This document shows positions 26,874-35,153 of a stretch of DNA of 64,000 nt, in pieces. The DNA is from an uncultured Roseicyclus sp. GTDB lineage: Bacteria > Pseudomonadota > Alphaproteobacteria > Rhodobacterales > Rhodobacteraceae. The stretch spans positions 778,501 through 842,500 of the forward strand of contig CANLEH010000001.1 of NCBI GenBank assembly GCA_947489665.1, given 5' to 3'. Positions within the stretch are counted from its first letter, which is position 1; each line of letters opens with the position of its first letter. A program made the position numbers and the translations under genes. A model generated the notes under the pieces. The model was given only the letters and a program-made list of their open reading frames with translations. It had not been told where the DNA came from and did not search any database.

Positions 26874-28085
26874 TCAGGCAGCGACCTTTTCGGGGGTGAC
26901 GACGCCGGGGCGCTGGTTTTCCGTCCAGGTGGAGACACATGGGATCATGTGCATGATGCAGCGATCCGCGTATTTGGAGGCGATCTCCTGCGTCTCTTCC
27001 ATCAGGCCATAGGCCAGGGTGACCGGTTCAAGCCCGAGATCGATGAACGACGCGTTCGACACGCGCAGGCCATTCTCGGCAGCCTCGTTGCGAGGATTGT
27101 CGACCATCGCGATCTGGGCGCCGGTGTTGGCCGCGACCAGTTGGGCGAGCGAGCACACCGTGTGCGTCTCGGTCATCTGGTTCATGATCTTGACCTTGCC
27201 GTCCTTGGCCGGCGGATTGTCGACCGCTAGGGCGATGCATTTCACCGTGTCCTTGACGTGAATGAACGCGCGGGTTTGGCCGCCTGTCCCATGGACGGTC
27301 AGCGGGTGGCCAACGGCGGCCTGCATCAGGAAGCGGTTGAGCACGGTGCCGTAGTCACCATCGTAGTCGAACCGGTTGATCAGGCGCTCATCCAGACGGG
27401 TCTCATCGGTTTGCGTGCCCCAGACGATGCCCTGGTGCAGGTCGGTGATCCGCAGGCGGTCGTTCTTGGCGTAGAATTGGAACAGCAGCTGATCCATCGA
27501 TTTGGTCATGTGATACACGCTGCCCGGGTTGGTCGGGTAAAGGATGTCACGCTGGAAGATCTGCTTGTCGTCGCCGGGGATGAAGACGCGCAGATACCCT
27601 TCGGGGATTTCCATCCCGTCATCGTCGTAGCCGTAGACACCCATGGTTCCGAGGTGGATCATGTGCGGGTCGAGGCCCAGTTCGATCACGGCGGCCAGCA
27701 GGTTGTGGGTGGCCGAGATATTGTTGTCGACGGTGTAGCGCTTTTCCTCGATGCCCTTCATGGAATAGGGCGCGGCGCGCTGTTCGCCGAAGTGGATGAT
27801 TGTGTCGGGCTTGAGCGCGGCCAGAAGGCCCGTCAGGCGATCAAATTCACGGGCCACGTCGATGCATTCGAAGTTGATCATCAGGCCGGTGACGTCGTGC
27901 CAGGCCTCAAGCCGTTCTTCCACGGTTGCAATCGGTGTCAGGCTGTCGGCGCCCATTTTCTTGTCGATCCAGCGGCGCGAGAGGTTATCTACGATGGTCA
28001 CGTTGTGACCCAGTTTCGACAGGTGCAGGGCCGTGGGCCAGCCACAGAAACCATCGCCACCGATTACCAGAATTTCCTTTGTCAT
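26874..28085 (-). CDS. SQD1/SqdB-like NAD-dependent sugar epimerase/dehydratase (UDP-sulfoquinovose synthase family)
   Basis: Extended short-chain dehydrogenase of 403 aa. The glycine motif VIGGDGFCGWPTALHLSKLG then DNLSRRWIDKKMGADSLTPI is the diagnostic SQD1 opening; HFGEQRAAPYSM, LGTMGVYGYDD and the catalytic GSVYHMTKSMDQLLFQFYAK (Tyr and Lys) also match. SQD1 makes UDP-sulfoquinovose from UDP-glucose and sulfite for sulfolipid headgroups. The ATG at 28085 has AAAGGA upstream; the frame runs further but without homology. Here it precedes a polysaccharide synthase pair by about 90 bases rather than sqdC/sqdD. It could feed sulfolipid synthesis or a sulfonated polymer. Confidence 0.82.
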   Translation of the reverse strand: MTKEILVIGGDGFCGWPTALHLSKLGHNVTIVDNLSRRWIDKKMGADSLTPIATVEERLEAWHDVTGLMINFECIDVAREFDRLTGLLAALKPDTIIHFGEQRAAPYSMKGIEEKRYTVDNNISATHNLLAAVIELGLDPHMIHLGTMGVYGYDDDGMEIPEGYLRVFIPGDDKQIFQRDILYPTNPGSVYHMTKSMDQLLFQFYAKNDRLRITDLHQGIVWGTQTDETRLDERLINRFDYDGDYGTVLNRFLMQAAVGHPLTVHGTGGQTRAFIHVKDTVKCIALAVDNPPAKDGKVKIMNQMTETHTVCSLAQLVAANTGAQIAMVDNPRNEAAENGLRVSNASFIDLGLEPVTLAYGLMEETQEIASKYADRCIMHMIPCVSTWTENQRPGVVTPEKVAA

Positions 28086-28237
28086 AGTCTTTGTCCTTTG
28101 GTCAGGTGGGCCGCCTCCGTGGACGTGCCCTCGTTTCGATGACCAAGGATTTACGGACATTTTTTTCGATTTGTGCGCTCCGAGGGATAGGAAACCGGGG
28201 AGATAGAAGGGGGCATCTATCCATTGGGATATGTGCG

Positions 28238-30733
28238 CTAGCCGGTCGGATCGGTCTGCCGAAGTCGATCGGTCAGATCCTTGCGGCCGGCAGAGATCGC
28301 CCCGCACAGGGCCGCCACCGCCTGTCGGTTCATGGTGGCGCCGTCCAGCGCATCAATCTGCGCGACGAGGGATTTCAACCCCAAGAGTGCGGCCCCGCCC
28401 CGCATCTTGTGCAAGATCGCGGCAACATCGCCTTCGGGCGAAGACAGCAAGTCCAGTTGCGATTCACTTTCCGCAAAGAACGCATCGGCCGTCGCTTTGA
28501 CCCTTTGCGGCCCGAGTACGTCGATCAAATCAACGACCACCTCGGCGTCCAGTCCGGCAGGTAAGGCCGTTTGTGCATCTGCCGAGACGACGTCATGCAA
28601 AGCAGAGAACCGGATGGGCTTAGTGAAGAAGCCGTCCATGCCCGCCCGGATGGCGCGGTCGCGGTATTCTTCGCGTCCATGGGCCGTGAGCCCGACGATG
28701 CGGGTTCTTTGGTTCGGCCCGACCTCCGCCCTGATCCGCCGCGCGGTTTCGATGCCATCCATGACAGGCATCGAGACATCCATGATGATCAGGTCGAAAG
28801 CGGTTTTTTGTGCTTGTTGCAAACCATCCAGCCCATCGGAGGCCTCTGTCACGCTGTGTCCAAGCCGGTCCAGCATGTCACTCAGGACCGAGCGGTTGAT
28901 GGCGTTGTCCTCGACAACCAGAATGCGTTTTGCTTGGGCTGTTTCCGCCGGCCTTTCATCGGCAACCTCGGTCGATGCTGCCTCGGCCACGGCTTCTGCG
29001 CGGGTCAAGGGGATACGCAGTGTGAAGACGCTGCCTTGGCCAATGGTCGATTGCACCGACAGCTCACCGCCCATCAACCGCGCCACTTTGCGCGAGATCG
29101 ACAATCCCAGCCCATCGCCGCGCGCCTGGCGGCCTTCGGAATGCGCCAGTGCGACGAAATCTTCGAACACGTCTTCCATCCGGTCTTCGGGGATCCCGCG
29201 ACCGGTATCTGAGACGGTGATTGTCGCATTGGTGAGGTCAGCGCCGTGGATGCCGGAAACGGACACCACGATCTGGCCATCCTCCGTGAATTTGATGGCG
29301 TTGCCGATGAGGTTCGTCAGGATCTGGCCGATGCGCGCGCCGTCCCCGTCAAAGATCCGGTCCATGCCGGGGTCGAAGTCCAGCGACAGTGACAGGCCCT
29401 TCTCCTGCGCCAGCGGGGTGAGCACGTCGCAAACACTTTCAATCGCAGGCCGCATCTCGAACGGTTGTGGCGACAGCTGCATCGACCCCATTTCGATCCG
29501 CGTGATGTCGAGCGCCTCGTTCACATGTTCCAGCAGGATTTCGCCCGAGGCAGAGGCGACGCGCATGTACCGGTCCTGCTGCTTTGTCAGGCGGGTTTGC
29601 CGCATCAGGTCGAGCACGCCGAGGATACCGTTCAGGGGCGTGCGCATTTCATGGCTCATCACGGCCAGGAACTGCGACTTCGCACGGTCCATGGCTTCGG
29701 CCTTGTCGCGCGCGTCGATCAGCTTCTGCTCGTTGATCTTCCGCTGCGAAATGTCGCGCAGATAGGCAATAAAGAGCTCTCCATTGGCGCTTTCAACGGA
29801 GGTGATGTTGAGTTCCACCGGGAATTCCTCACCCGATTTGCGCAGGGCCGAAAGCTCCACCCGCCCGGCATCGACGACATGGGGTTCATGGGTTGCCAGA
29901 TAACGCTCCATCCCGGCGGCGTGCGCTTTGCGGTGCTGGTGGGGGATGATGGTTGCATCCATTTTCTGCCCGATGATCTTTTCCCGCGACCACCCGAAAA
30001 TCCGCTCTGCCGAGGCGTTGAATTCGATAATTTCGCCAGCCTCATTCGCTGTGACGATTGCGTCGAGCGATGCCGTAACGGTCGAGGCAAGCCGTGAGCT
30101 GGAGTTCAGCAGTTCCGTATCTCGCTGATCCGCGCGCCTCAGCATGCGATCCAGCACAACCAGCACGGCTGAGAGGCCGAGGATAACGGCAATCGCGATG
30201 GCACCTGTGACGGCGAGTTGGCGTGCAAAGCCGGCACGGCGCGCCGATGCGCGGTCCGTTCCAGCCTCGAGCCCCAAAAGAACAAGGTCGCGGATATCCG
30301 GGCGGATGTCGCGGGTCAGATCGCGCAGGGCGATTATGTCGTTCTCTGACAGGCCTGAGTCGGCATCCAGCACCGCGATCATATCGTCCTGATATGCGTT
30401 CACCCGAGCCAGAAGATCTGCGGCGTCACTGGGAAACAGATCGCGTGCCTCGCCCCGCCCGACGATCAACAGGCGGCTGAGCGCGATGTCAGCCCGCAGG
30501 CGCACCGCATCGACATCGGGGGAGGGGTCGTTGATGGCCTCGCTCAAGGTCGCGCTGAGGTTGGCGATTTCGGTTTCGACCTGAAGGATGGTCCATTGCA
30601 GATTGTCAGCATCCGCCGTGGAGAGGCCCCGCAACTCCCGCAACAGATTGCCGCCCAACACGCCCAACAGGACGATCAGCAGCGGCACGACGATCAGCAC
30701 GCCAATGCGTCTGCGGCCCTTTTTGTCGGTCAC
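28238..30733 (-). CDS. Hybrid sensor histidine kinase with PAS, receiver and HPt domains
   Basis: Membrane sensor of 831 aa. Two helices (about 10-30 and 173-197) enclose a periplasmic helical domain. Next come a PAS domain (about 215-330, GEIIEFNASAERIFGWSREK), HisKA with phospho-His 361 in SHEMRTPLNG, HATPase_c (NLIGNAIKFTEDG; GDGLGLSIS), a receiver (about 603-715, phospho-Asp 652 in IMDVSMPVMDG) and a C-terminal HPt with His 775 in LHKMRGGAALLG. All phosphorelay residues are intact. The start is GTG 30733 with GAAAGG upstream. The divergent NarL-type regulator at 31421 is the natural final acceptor. The signal is unknown. Confidence 0.93.
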   Translation of the reverse strand: MTDKKGRRRIGVLIVVPLLIVLLGVLGGNLLRELRGLSTADADNLQWTILQVETEIANLSATLSEAINDPSPDVDAVRLRADIALSRLLIVGRGEARDLFPSDAADLLARVNAYQDDMIAVLDADSGLSENDIIALRDLTRDIRPDIRDLVLLGLEAGTDRASARRAGFARQLAVTGAIAIAVILGLSAVLVVLDRMLRRADQRDTELLNSSSRLASTVTASLDAIVTANEAGEIIEFNASAERIFGWSREKIIGQKMDATIIPHQHRKAHAAGMERYLATHEPHVVDAGRVELSALRKSGEEFPVELNITSVESANGELFIAYLRDISQRKINEQKLIDARDKAEAMDRAKSQFLAVMSHEMRTPLNGILGVLDLMRQTRLTKQQDRYMRVASASGEILLEHVNEALDITRIEMGSMQLSPQPFEMRPAIESVCDVLTPLAQEKGLSLSLDFDPGMDRIFDGDGARIGQILTNLIGNAIKFTEDGQIVVSVSGIHGADLTNATITVSDTGRGIPEDRMEDVFEDFVALAHSEGRQARGDGLGLSISRKVARLMGGELSVQSTIGQGSVFTLRIPLTRAEAVAEAASTEVADERPAETAQAKRILVVEDNAINRSVLSDMLDRLGHSVTEASDGLDGLQQAQKTAFDLIIMDVSMPVMDGIETARRIRAEVGPNQRTRIVGLTAHGREEYRDRAIRAGMDGFFTKPIRFSALHDVVSADAQTALPAGLDAEVVVDLIDVLGPQRVKATADAFFAESESQLDLLSSPEGDVAAILHKMRGGAALLGLKSLVAQIDALDGATMNRQAVAALCGAISAGRKDLTDRLRQTDPTG

Positions 30734-30781
30734 GGCGCGCCTTTCATTTGCTCCGGCCCGACCAATACCGCTGACAAGGTG

Positions 30782-31255
30782 TCATTCCAACACTTCGATC
30801 CGGTCCAGTTGCCAGATGCTTTGCGCATAGACCTCTTCCGTCTGGTAAGCCGCATCGCTGTCATACGGAAAAACTATCCAGAACGGGCCCTTGTCGCGCA
30901 CAGACATTGGCGCGCCGTCCATTCGCGTGGCGATGATCGGATAGGTCGCGCCGCTTTCGGGTGCGGGCATTTCAATGGCGTAGTCATTCAATGCTGTCAG
31001 CGTCAGGTCCGCACCCTCGGCACCGGCGGCATCCAGAACGCTTGTCAGGGATGGCCCGGTGAACGTCACTTCGCCTTCCGTCCAGATGGTCGTGGTGGTG
31101 ATCGTGACCTGATCCAGCGCATCCAGATCCGCGAGAGAGAGCGACAACTGCTCGCCACCTTCCGGCGTGATCTGAAGGGCGGTCGGATCCTGCGCAATCG
31201 CGGGGCATGTCATCGAAACCGCCAGAAGGGCTGCACAGACGAAGGAGCGAAGCAT
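30782..31255 (-). CDS. Small secreted protein, sulfite-oxidase-like (molybdopterin oxidoreductase-type fold)
   Basis: The 157-aa product has a signal peptide (LRSFVCAALLAVSMTCPAIA). The body LQITPEGGEQLSLSLADLDA LDQVT, then FTGPSLTSVLDAAGAEGADL and IIATRMDGAPMSVRDKGPFW IVFPYD, follows the pattern of small proteins cut down from the sulfite oxidase molybdopterin domain. The usual cysteine ligand is absent. The ATG at 31255 has AAGG upstream; an ATG 18 bases earlier is possible. It sits 48 bases before the histidine kinase on the same strand. A role as periplasmic partner or signal-binding protein of that kinase is plausible but unproven. Confidence 0.7.
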   Translation of the reverse strand: MLRSFVCAALLAVSMTCPAIAQDPTALQITPEGGEQLSLSLADLDALDQVTITTTTIWTEGEVTFTGPSLTSVLDAAGAEGADLTLTALNDYAIEMPAPESGATYPIIATRMDGAPMSVRDKGPFWIVFPYDSDAAYQTEEVYAQSIWQLDRIEVLE

Positions 31256-31420
31256 GTCAGATACCTTTTGCATCACGTGGTTGCCGCGACCTTTAACACT
31301 GTGCTCAGGCCCGCATCGTACGGGGATTGGGATAGGTGTATATACTTTGGTATAGGTCTGCCTCGCCCGGGCCACATTTTCCCCCTAGGCACTTGCGACA
31401 ACTTCGGAAAAGACTGCGCT

Positions 31421-32032
31421 ATGCCAAATATTCTTGTTGCTGACGATCATGACCTAGTGCGTGACACCATTGCGGCCTACCTGGGCCAGCAGGACGATTT
31501 TCACGTGGAAACTGCGGACAGATTGGCCGAGGCGCGCGCGCTTTTGGAAGGCGTCATACCGTTCGATCTGGCCATCCTCGATTACAATATGCCGGGGATG
31601 GATGGCCTTGAGGGGATGGAAAGCGTCATCAAGGGCTATCCCCATATCAAGGTGGTCTTGATGTCTGGCGTGGCCAAGCCCGATGTCGCGCGCGAGGCGA
31701 TGGCACGCGGGGCTAACGGCTTCCTCCCGAAATCCGCGACCGCGAAATCAATGGTGAATGCGATCCGGTTTGTTCTGGCGGGAGAGCAATATTTCCCCTT
31801 TGATCTCGCCGAGGCGAAACCCGAAACGCCAGAGAGTTTCAAGGGGCTGTCCGCCCGAGAAATGGAGACGTTGGAGTTTCTGAGCCGCGGCGTGTCCAAT
31901 AAGGAAATCGCGCGGGCCCTCAATCTGGCGGAAGTAACGATCAAGCTTCATGTAAAGAACATTCTCGCGAAACTGGGCGTGAGCAACCGGACGCAAGCGG
32001 CTTTGCTGGCCAAGGAACATGACTTGTTCTGA
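31421..32032 (+). CDS. NarL/LuxR-type response regulator
   Basis: The 203-aa product has a receiver domain with Asp8/Asp9, phospho-Asp54 in LAILDYNMPGMDGLEG and Lys104 in GFLPKSA, followed by a LuxR-type HTH (LSAREMETLEFLSRGVSNKE IARAL, VTIKLHVKNILAKLGVSNRT). Start ATG 31421 gives a receiver beginning at MPNILVADDHD; the longer frame upstream is non-coding. It is divergent from the secreted protein and hybrid kinase, and probably completes their phosphorelay. Confidence 0.92.
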   Translation: MPNILVADDHDLVRDTIAAYLGQQDDFHVETADRLAEARALLEGVIPFDLAILDYNMPGMDGLEGMESVIKGYPHIKVVLMSGVAKPDVAREAMARGANGFLPKSATAKSMVNAIRFVLAGEQYFPFDLAEAKPETPESFKGLSAREMETLEFLSRGVSNKEIARALNLAEVTIKLHVKNILAKLGVSNRTQAALLAKEHDLF

Positions 32033-32525
32033 GCGGCCGCAGTTGCCGTTAGTGCTACGCGTATCTTTTGTCGATGTTTGTGCTTTCAGTTGCCGCAAAA
32101 GGTCAAACCTTTCACGAGGGCATGATTCAACAATGAAAAGGCCTCTTTGCGATGTGTGGATGGCCGCGCATCGGTCGGTTTTATGCAATTTCGTCAACTG
32201 CATGGATTCATCGGCGATCGATTGTCAAAATTGGGCGAATGTCTGCTTTCAGTTGGTAAGCCGACGACACTATTCAGGTGCAGCGAAGGTCCGCTTCCCG
32301 CCCGTAGCGAAGCCGGTTTTCGCAGATGCTTCCATACTGAAGTACGTGACGAGCACTAAGTGCAATGGAATGCATCGTAGCACAAGGTTTTCTGAATTTT
32401 GGATAAATACTATTTGATAATGATCAATGAGCTTGGTGCGGGAGACTCCGGTTCCGCCACCGTTCTTGATCATCAAATGAAACGGTCCCGATCCTGCGTT
32501 CGTGGGGGCAGACCGGTTGGCGCGG
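32033..32525. other. 493-base intergenic stretch between convergent genes
   Basis: AT-richer than its surroundings. It contains one copy of the dispersed motif on the minus strand (GCAGCGAAGGTCCGCTT at 32280-32296). A plus-strand open frame of about 130 codons overlaps the regulator's end but has no ribosome site or recognisable sequence. No gene is called. Confidence 0.5.
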
Positions 32526-33254
32526 TCAAAGTGCTCGGGGCAGCGCAGGGCCCTTGGGTCGCAGACTGAAGGCGGATTGGACGGCGTCGCGTGTGGTTTT
32601 GGATTTGCGGGCCTCGAAACTGATTTGTCCGCGTTGCATCACGTAGAACTGGTCTGCGAGGTTGAAGGCAAAGTCGAAATATTGCTCGACCAGCACAATC
32701 GCCATTTCCCCCTCGTCACGGAGTTGCGCGATCACGCGACCGATCAGTTGGATGATGTTGGGCTGAATCCCCTCGGTCGGTTCGTCCATCAGCAACACCT
32801 TGGGGCGGGTCACAAGGGCGCGGCCAATGGCGAGCTGCTGTTGCTGGCCGCCAGAAAGGTCGCCGCCGCGTCGTTTCTCCATATCCTTTAGGACCGGGAA
32901 CAGCTCAAAGATCCGGTCGGGGACGACGCGTTCGGCTTTGGGGAGGCAGGCAAGGCCGGTCTCCAGATTCTCGCGCACGGTCAGGAGCGGGAAGATCATG
33001 CGGCCTTGTGGGACGTAGCCGATGCCGAGGCTGGCGAGCTGATGGGCCGGGCGCTTTGCGATGGAGATGCCGTTGAGCGCGACATCGCCGCCGGATATCG
33101 GGTGGGTGCCGGAGATCGCGTTCAGCAGGGAGGTCTTGCCAACCCCATTGGTGCCCATGACGCACGTCACTTCGCCAACCCTGGCCTCGACCGACAGGCC
33201 GTTGAGGATCTGGCTGCCGCCGTAGTGGAGGGTCAGGTCTTTTGTCTGCAACAT
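32526..33254 (-). CDS. urtE: Urea ABC transporter ATP-binding protein UrtE
   Basis: Cytoplasmic ATPase of 242 aa, LivF-like. Walker A GTNGVGKTSL, LVPQGRMIFPLLTVRENL-type segment (YVPQGRMIFPLLTVRENLET), signature LSGGQQQQLAIGRALV and Walker B VLLMDEPTEGIQPNI are intact. EPTEGIQPNII is characteristic of UrtE. It is the last gene of urtABCDE, three bases after urtD. The complex imports urea at low concentration; no urease genes are in the window. Confidence 0.92.
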   Translation of the reverse strand: MLQTKDLTLHYGGSQILNGLSVEARVGEVTCVMGTNGVGKTSLLNAISGTHPISGGDVALNGISIAKRPAHQLASLGIGYVPQGRMIFPLLTVRENLETGLACLPKAERVVPDRIFELFPVLKDMEKRRGGDLSGGQQQQLAIGRALVTRPKVLLMDEPTEGIQPNIIQLIGRVIAQLRDEGEMAIVLVEQYFDFAFNLADQFYVMQRGQISFEARKSKTTRDAVQSAFSLRPKGPALPRAL

Positions 33255-33257
33255 CGC

Positions 33258-33998
33258 CTAGCGCCCCAGATATACGTCAATGACACGTTCATCTTTCATC
33301 ACGTGGTCCAGTGAGCCTTCGGCGAGAACCGAGCCTTCGTGCAGAACCGTGACACGGCAGTCGAGCCGCCGAACGAATTCCATATCGTGTTCGACAACCA
33401 CGACGGCATGGGTTTCTGCCAATCGTTTGAGAAGCGTGGTTGTGTGTTCACGCTCTTCGCTTGTCATGCCCGCGGCGGGTTCGTCGACCAGCAAAAGCTT
33501 GGGGTCTTGGGCCAGAAGCATCCCGATTTCCAACCACTGCTTTTGCCCGTGGCTGAGGATGCTGGCCATATCAGACAGTCGGTCTGTCAGGCCGATTTCG
33601 GCGGCAATGTCTGCTATGCGGGTGCGGTCGGTTTCGGTGACGCGGTCAAAGATGGCAGAGACCGGCCCGCGGGGCTTTTTCAGGGCGACCCGCAGGTTGT
33701 CCCAGACGGTTTGATCCTCGAACACGGTTGGGCGTTGGAATTTGCGGCCAATGCCTTCCTGTGCGATCTGCGCCTCGGACTTGGTCAGAAGGGAGCGGCC
33801 GAGATCCCCCCAGCGCACGGTGCCTTCATCGGGTCTAGTTTTGCCCGTGACAATGTCCATGAAAGTGGTTTTGCCCGCGCCGTTGGGGCCGATGATGGCG
33901 CGCAGTTCGGGCAGGCTGATCTCGAAGCTGAGATCGTTGATGGCCTTGAACCCGTCAAACGTGACGGAGATGCCCTGGACTTCCAAGAGGCTGCTCAT
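33258..33998 (-). CDS. urtD: Urea ABC transporter ATP-binding protein UrtD
   Basis: LivG-like ATPase of 246 aa. Landmarks are SVTFDGFKAINDLSFEI, Walker A GPNGAGKTTFMDIVTGKTRP, IGRKFQRPTVFEDQTVWDNL, signature LSHGQKQWLEIGMLLAQDPK and Walker B LLLVDEPAAGMT. LSHGQKQW in place of LSGGQ is usual for UrtD. The ATG at 33998 overlaps the end of urtC by 4 bases; the upstream in-frame extension only mirrors urtC. Confidence 0.93.
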   Translation of the reverse strand: MSSLLEVQGISVTFDGFKAINDLSFEISLPELRAIIGPNGAGKTTFMDIVTGKTRPDEGTVRWGDLGRSLLTKSEAQIAQEGIGRKFQRPTVFEDQTVWDNLRVALKKPRGPVSAIFDRVTETDRTRIADIAAEIGLTDRLSDMASILSHGQKQWLEIGMLLAQDPKLLLVDEPAAGMTSEEREHTTTLLKRLAETHAVVVVEHDMEFVRRLDCRVTVLHEGSVLAEGSLDHVMKDERVIDVYLGR

Positions 33999-35149
33999 GT
34001 CCTGTCCTTCCGCACGAAGTAATCGACCAGACCGCCCAGACCCTTGGGGGCAAAGAGTGTGACCAGCACAAAGCCCAGACCCAGCAGGACTGGCCACCAA
34101 TCGACCCACTCGATTGCGAAGAGACCGAGGTTGATGTCAGGGGCGCGCCCGCCGGTGAAGTAGGTCGACAGAAGTGAGACGACCGCCGCCCCGATTACGG
34201 CACCATATAGCCGCCCGCGCCCGCCGATGGCCACCCAGACGGCCAAGTAGATTGAAGCGATGGGTGCGATCTCGTCTGGGTTGATGATGCCGGCTTGCGG
34301 GTAATAGAGCGCGCCAGCGATGCCGCAGATCATGCCGGTCAGGGTGAAGACGAAGAGTTTGTAGGCTTCGACCTTGTAGCCGAGGAAGCGGACGCGCTGT
34401 TCATCATCGCGGATGCCTCGGACGATGTTGCCGAACTTGCCAGAGACCAGCCAGGCCGCGCCGATATAGGTGAGCCCTAAGGCTGCGGCAGAGGCCCAGA
34501 AGAACCAGATGGAGATACGATCCTGGCCAATCGCCTCGGCACCGGGGATGTTCTGCAGGCCCGACAGGCCGTTATTACCGCGCAGGCCGGTGTCGTTCTG
34601 GAACAAGTACAGCGACAGGGCCAACGTCATGGCCTGGGTCAGGATCGAGAGGTACACGCCAGTGACGCGGCTGCGGAAGGCAAGCCAGCCGAAGACCAGC
34701 GCCAGAAGGCCGGGGACAAGAACGATCAGCACCAGCGACAGGAACAGGCTGTCGGAGGCGGCCCACATCCATGGCCAATCCTCGCCACCGACGACTGAGA
34801 AGATTTGCAGGGCGGTGGCGTCGCTGACCTCAGCCTCGGTCGGTGGGATGACCTGGTTGGCAAGGTTGGCGCGGACCACGGCTTCGGTCCGCGCTGTCAT
34901 CAGCCACATGCCGATGCCGTAGCCGCCAAGCCCGAAAAACGCGAAATGGCCAAGCGAGAGGATACCGCAATAGCCCCAGACCAGATCCATCGCCAGTGCT
35001 GCGAGGCAAAGGCAAAGGGTCATCCCCAGCACCTTGGTAAAGCTGACCGAGATGGCGCCGGTTCCATAGGCCTCGGACATGACGGTCACGCCAAGGGCGA
35101 AGGCGGCAAGTATAGCGATGAAGATGGGGACGGAGCGATTGCGTGTCAT
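33995..35149 (-). CDS. urtC: Urea ABC transporter permease UrtC
   Basis: LivM-like permease of 384 aa with about ten helices. LVWGYCGILSLGHFAFFGLG GYGIGMWLM is the UrtC signature, followed by the long periplasmic insertion typical of UrtC and the EAA-like GIRDDEQRVRFLGYKVEAYK. The ATG at 35149 lies four bases after the urtB stop; a GTG at 35170 would overlap urtB. Confidence 0.93.
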   Translation of the reverse strand: MTRNRSVPIFIAILAAFALGVTVMSEAYGTGAISVSFTKVLGMTLCLCLAALAMDLVWGYCGILSLGHFAFFGLGGYGIGMWLMTARTEAVVRANLANQVIPPTEAEVSDATALQIFSVVGGEDWPWMWAASDSLFLSLVLIVLVPGLLALVFGWLAFRSRVTGVYLSILTQAMTLALSLYLFQNDTGLRGNNGLSGLQNIPGAEAIGQDRISIWFFWASAAALGLTYIGAAWLVSGKFGNIVRGIRDDEQRVRFLGYKVEAYKLFVFTLTGMICGIAGALYYPQAGIINPDEIAPIASIYLAVWVAIGGRGRLYGAVIGAAVVSLLSTYFTGGRAPDINLGLFAIEWVDWWPVLLGLGFVLVTLFAPKGLGGLVDYFVRKDRT

Positions 35150-35153
35150 GCCA

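Noticed and set aside
32019-32417. A 132-codon open frame after the NarL regulator
   Set aside because: It begins inside the regulator gene, has no ribosome site and its composition (Cys, Ser, Arg) is unlike a protein.
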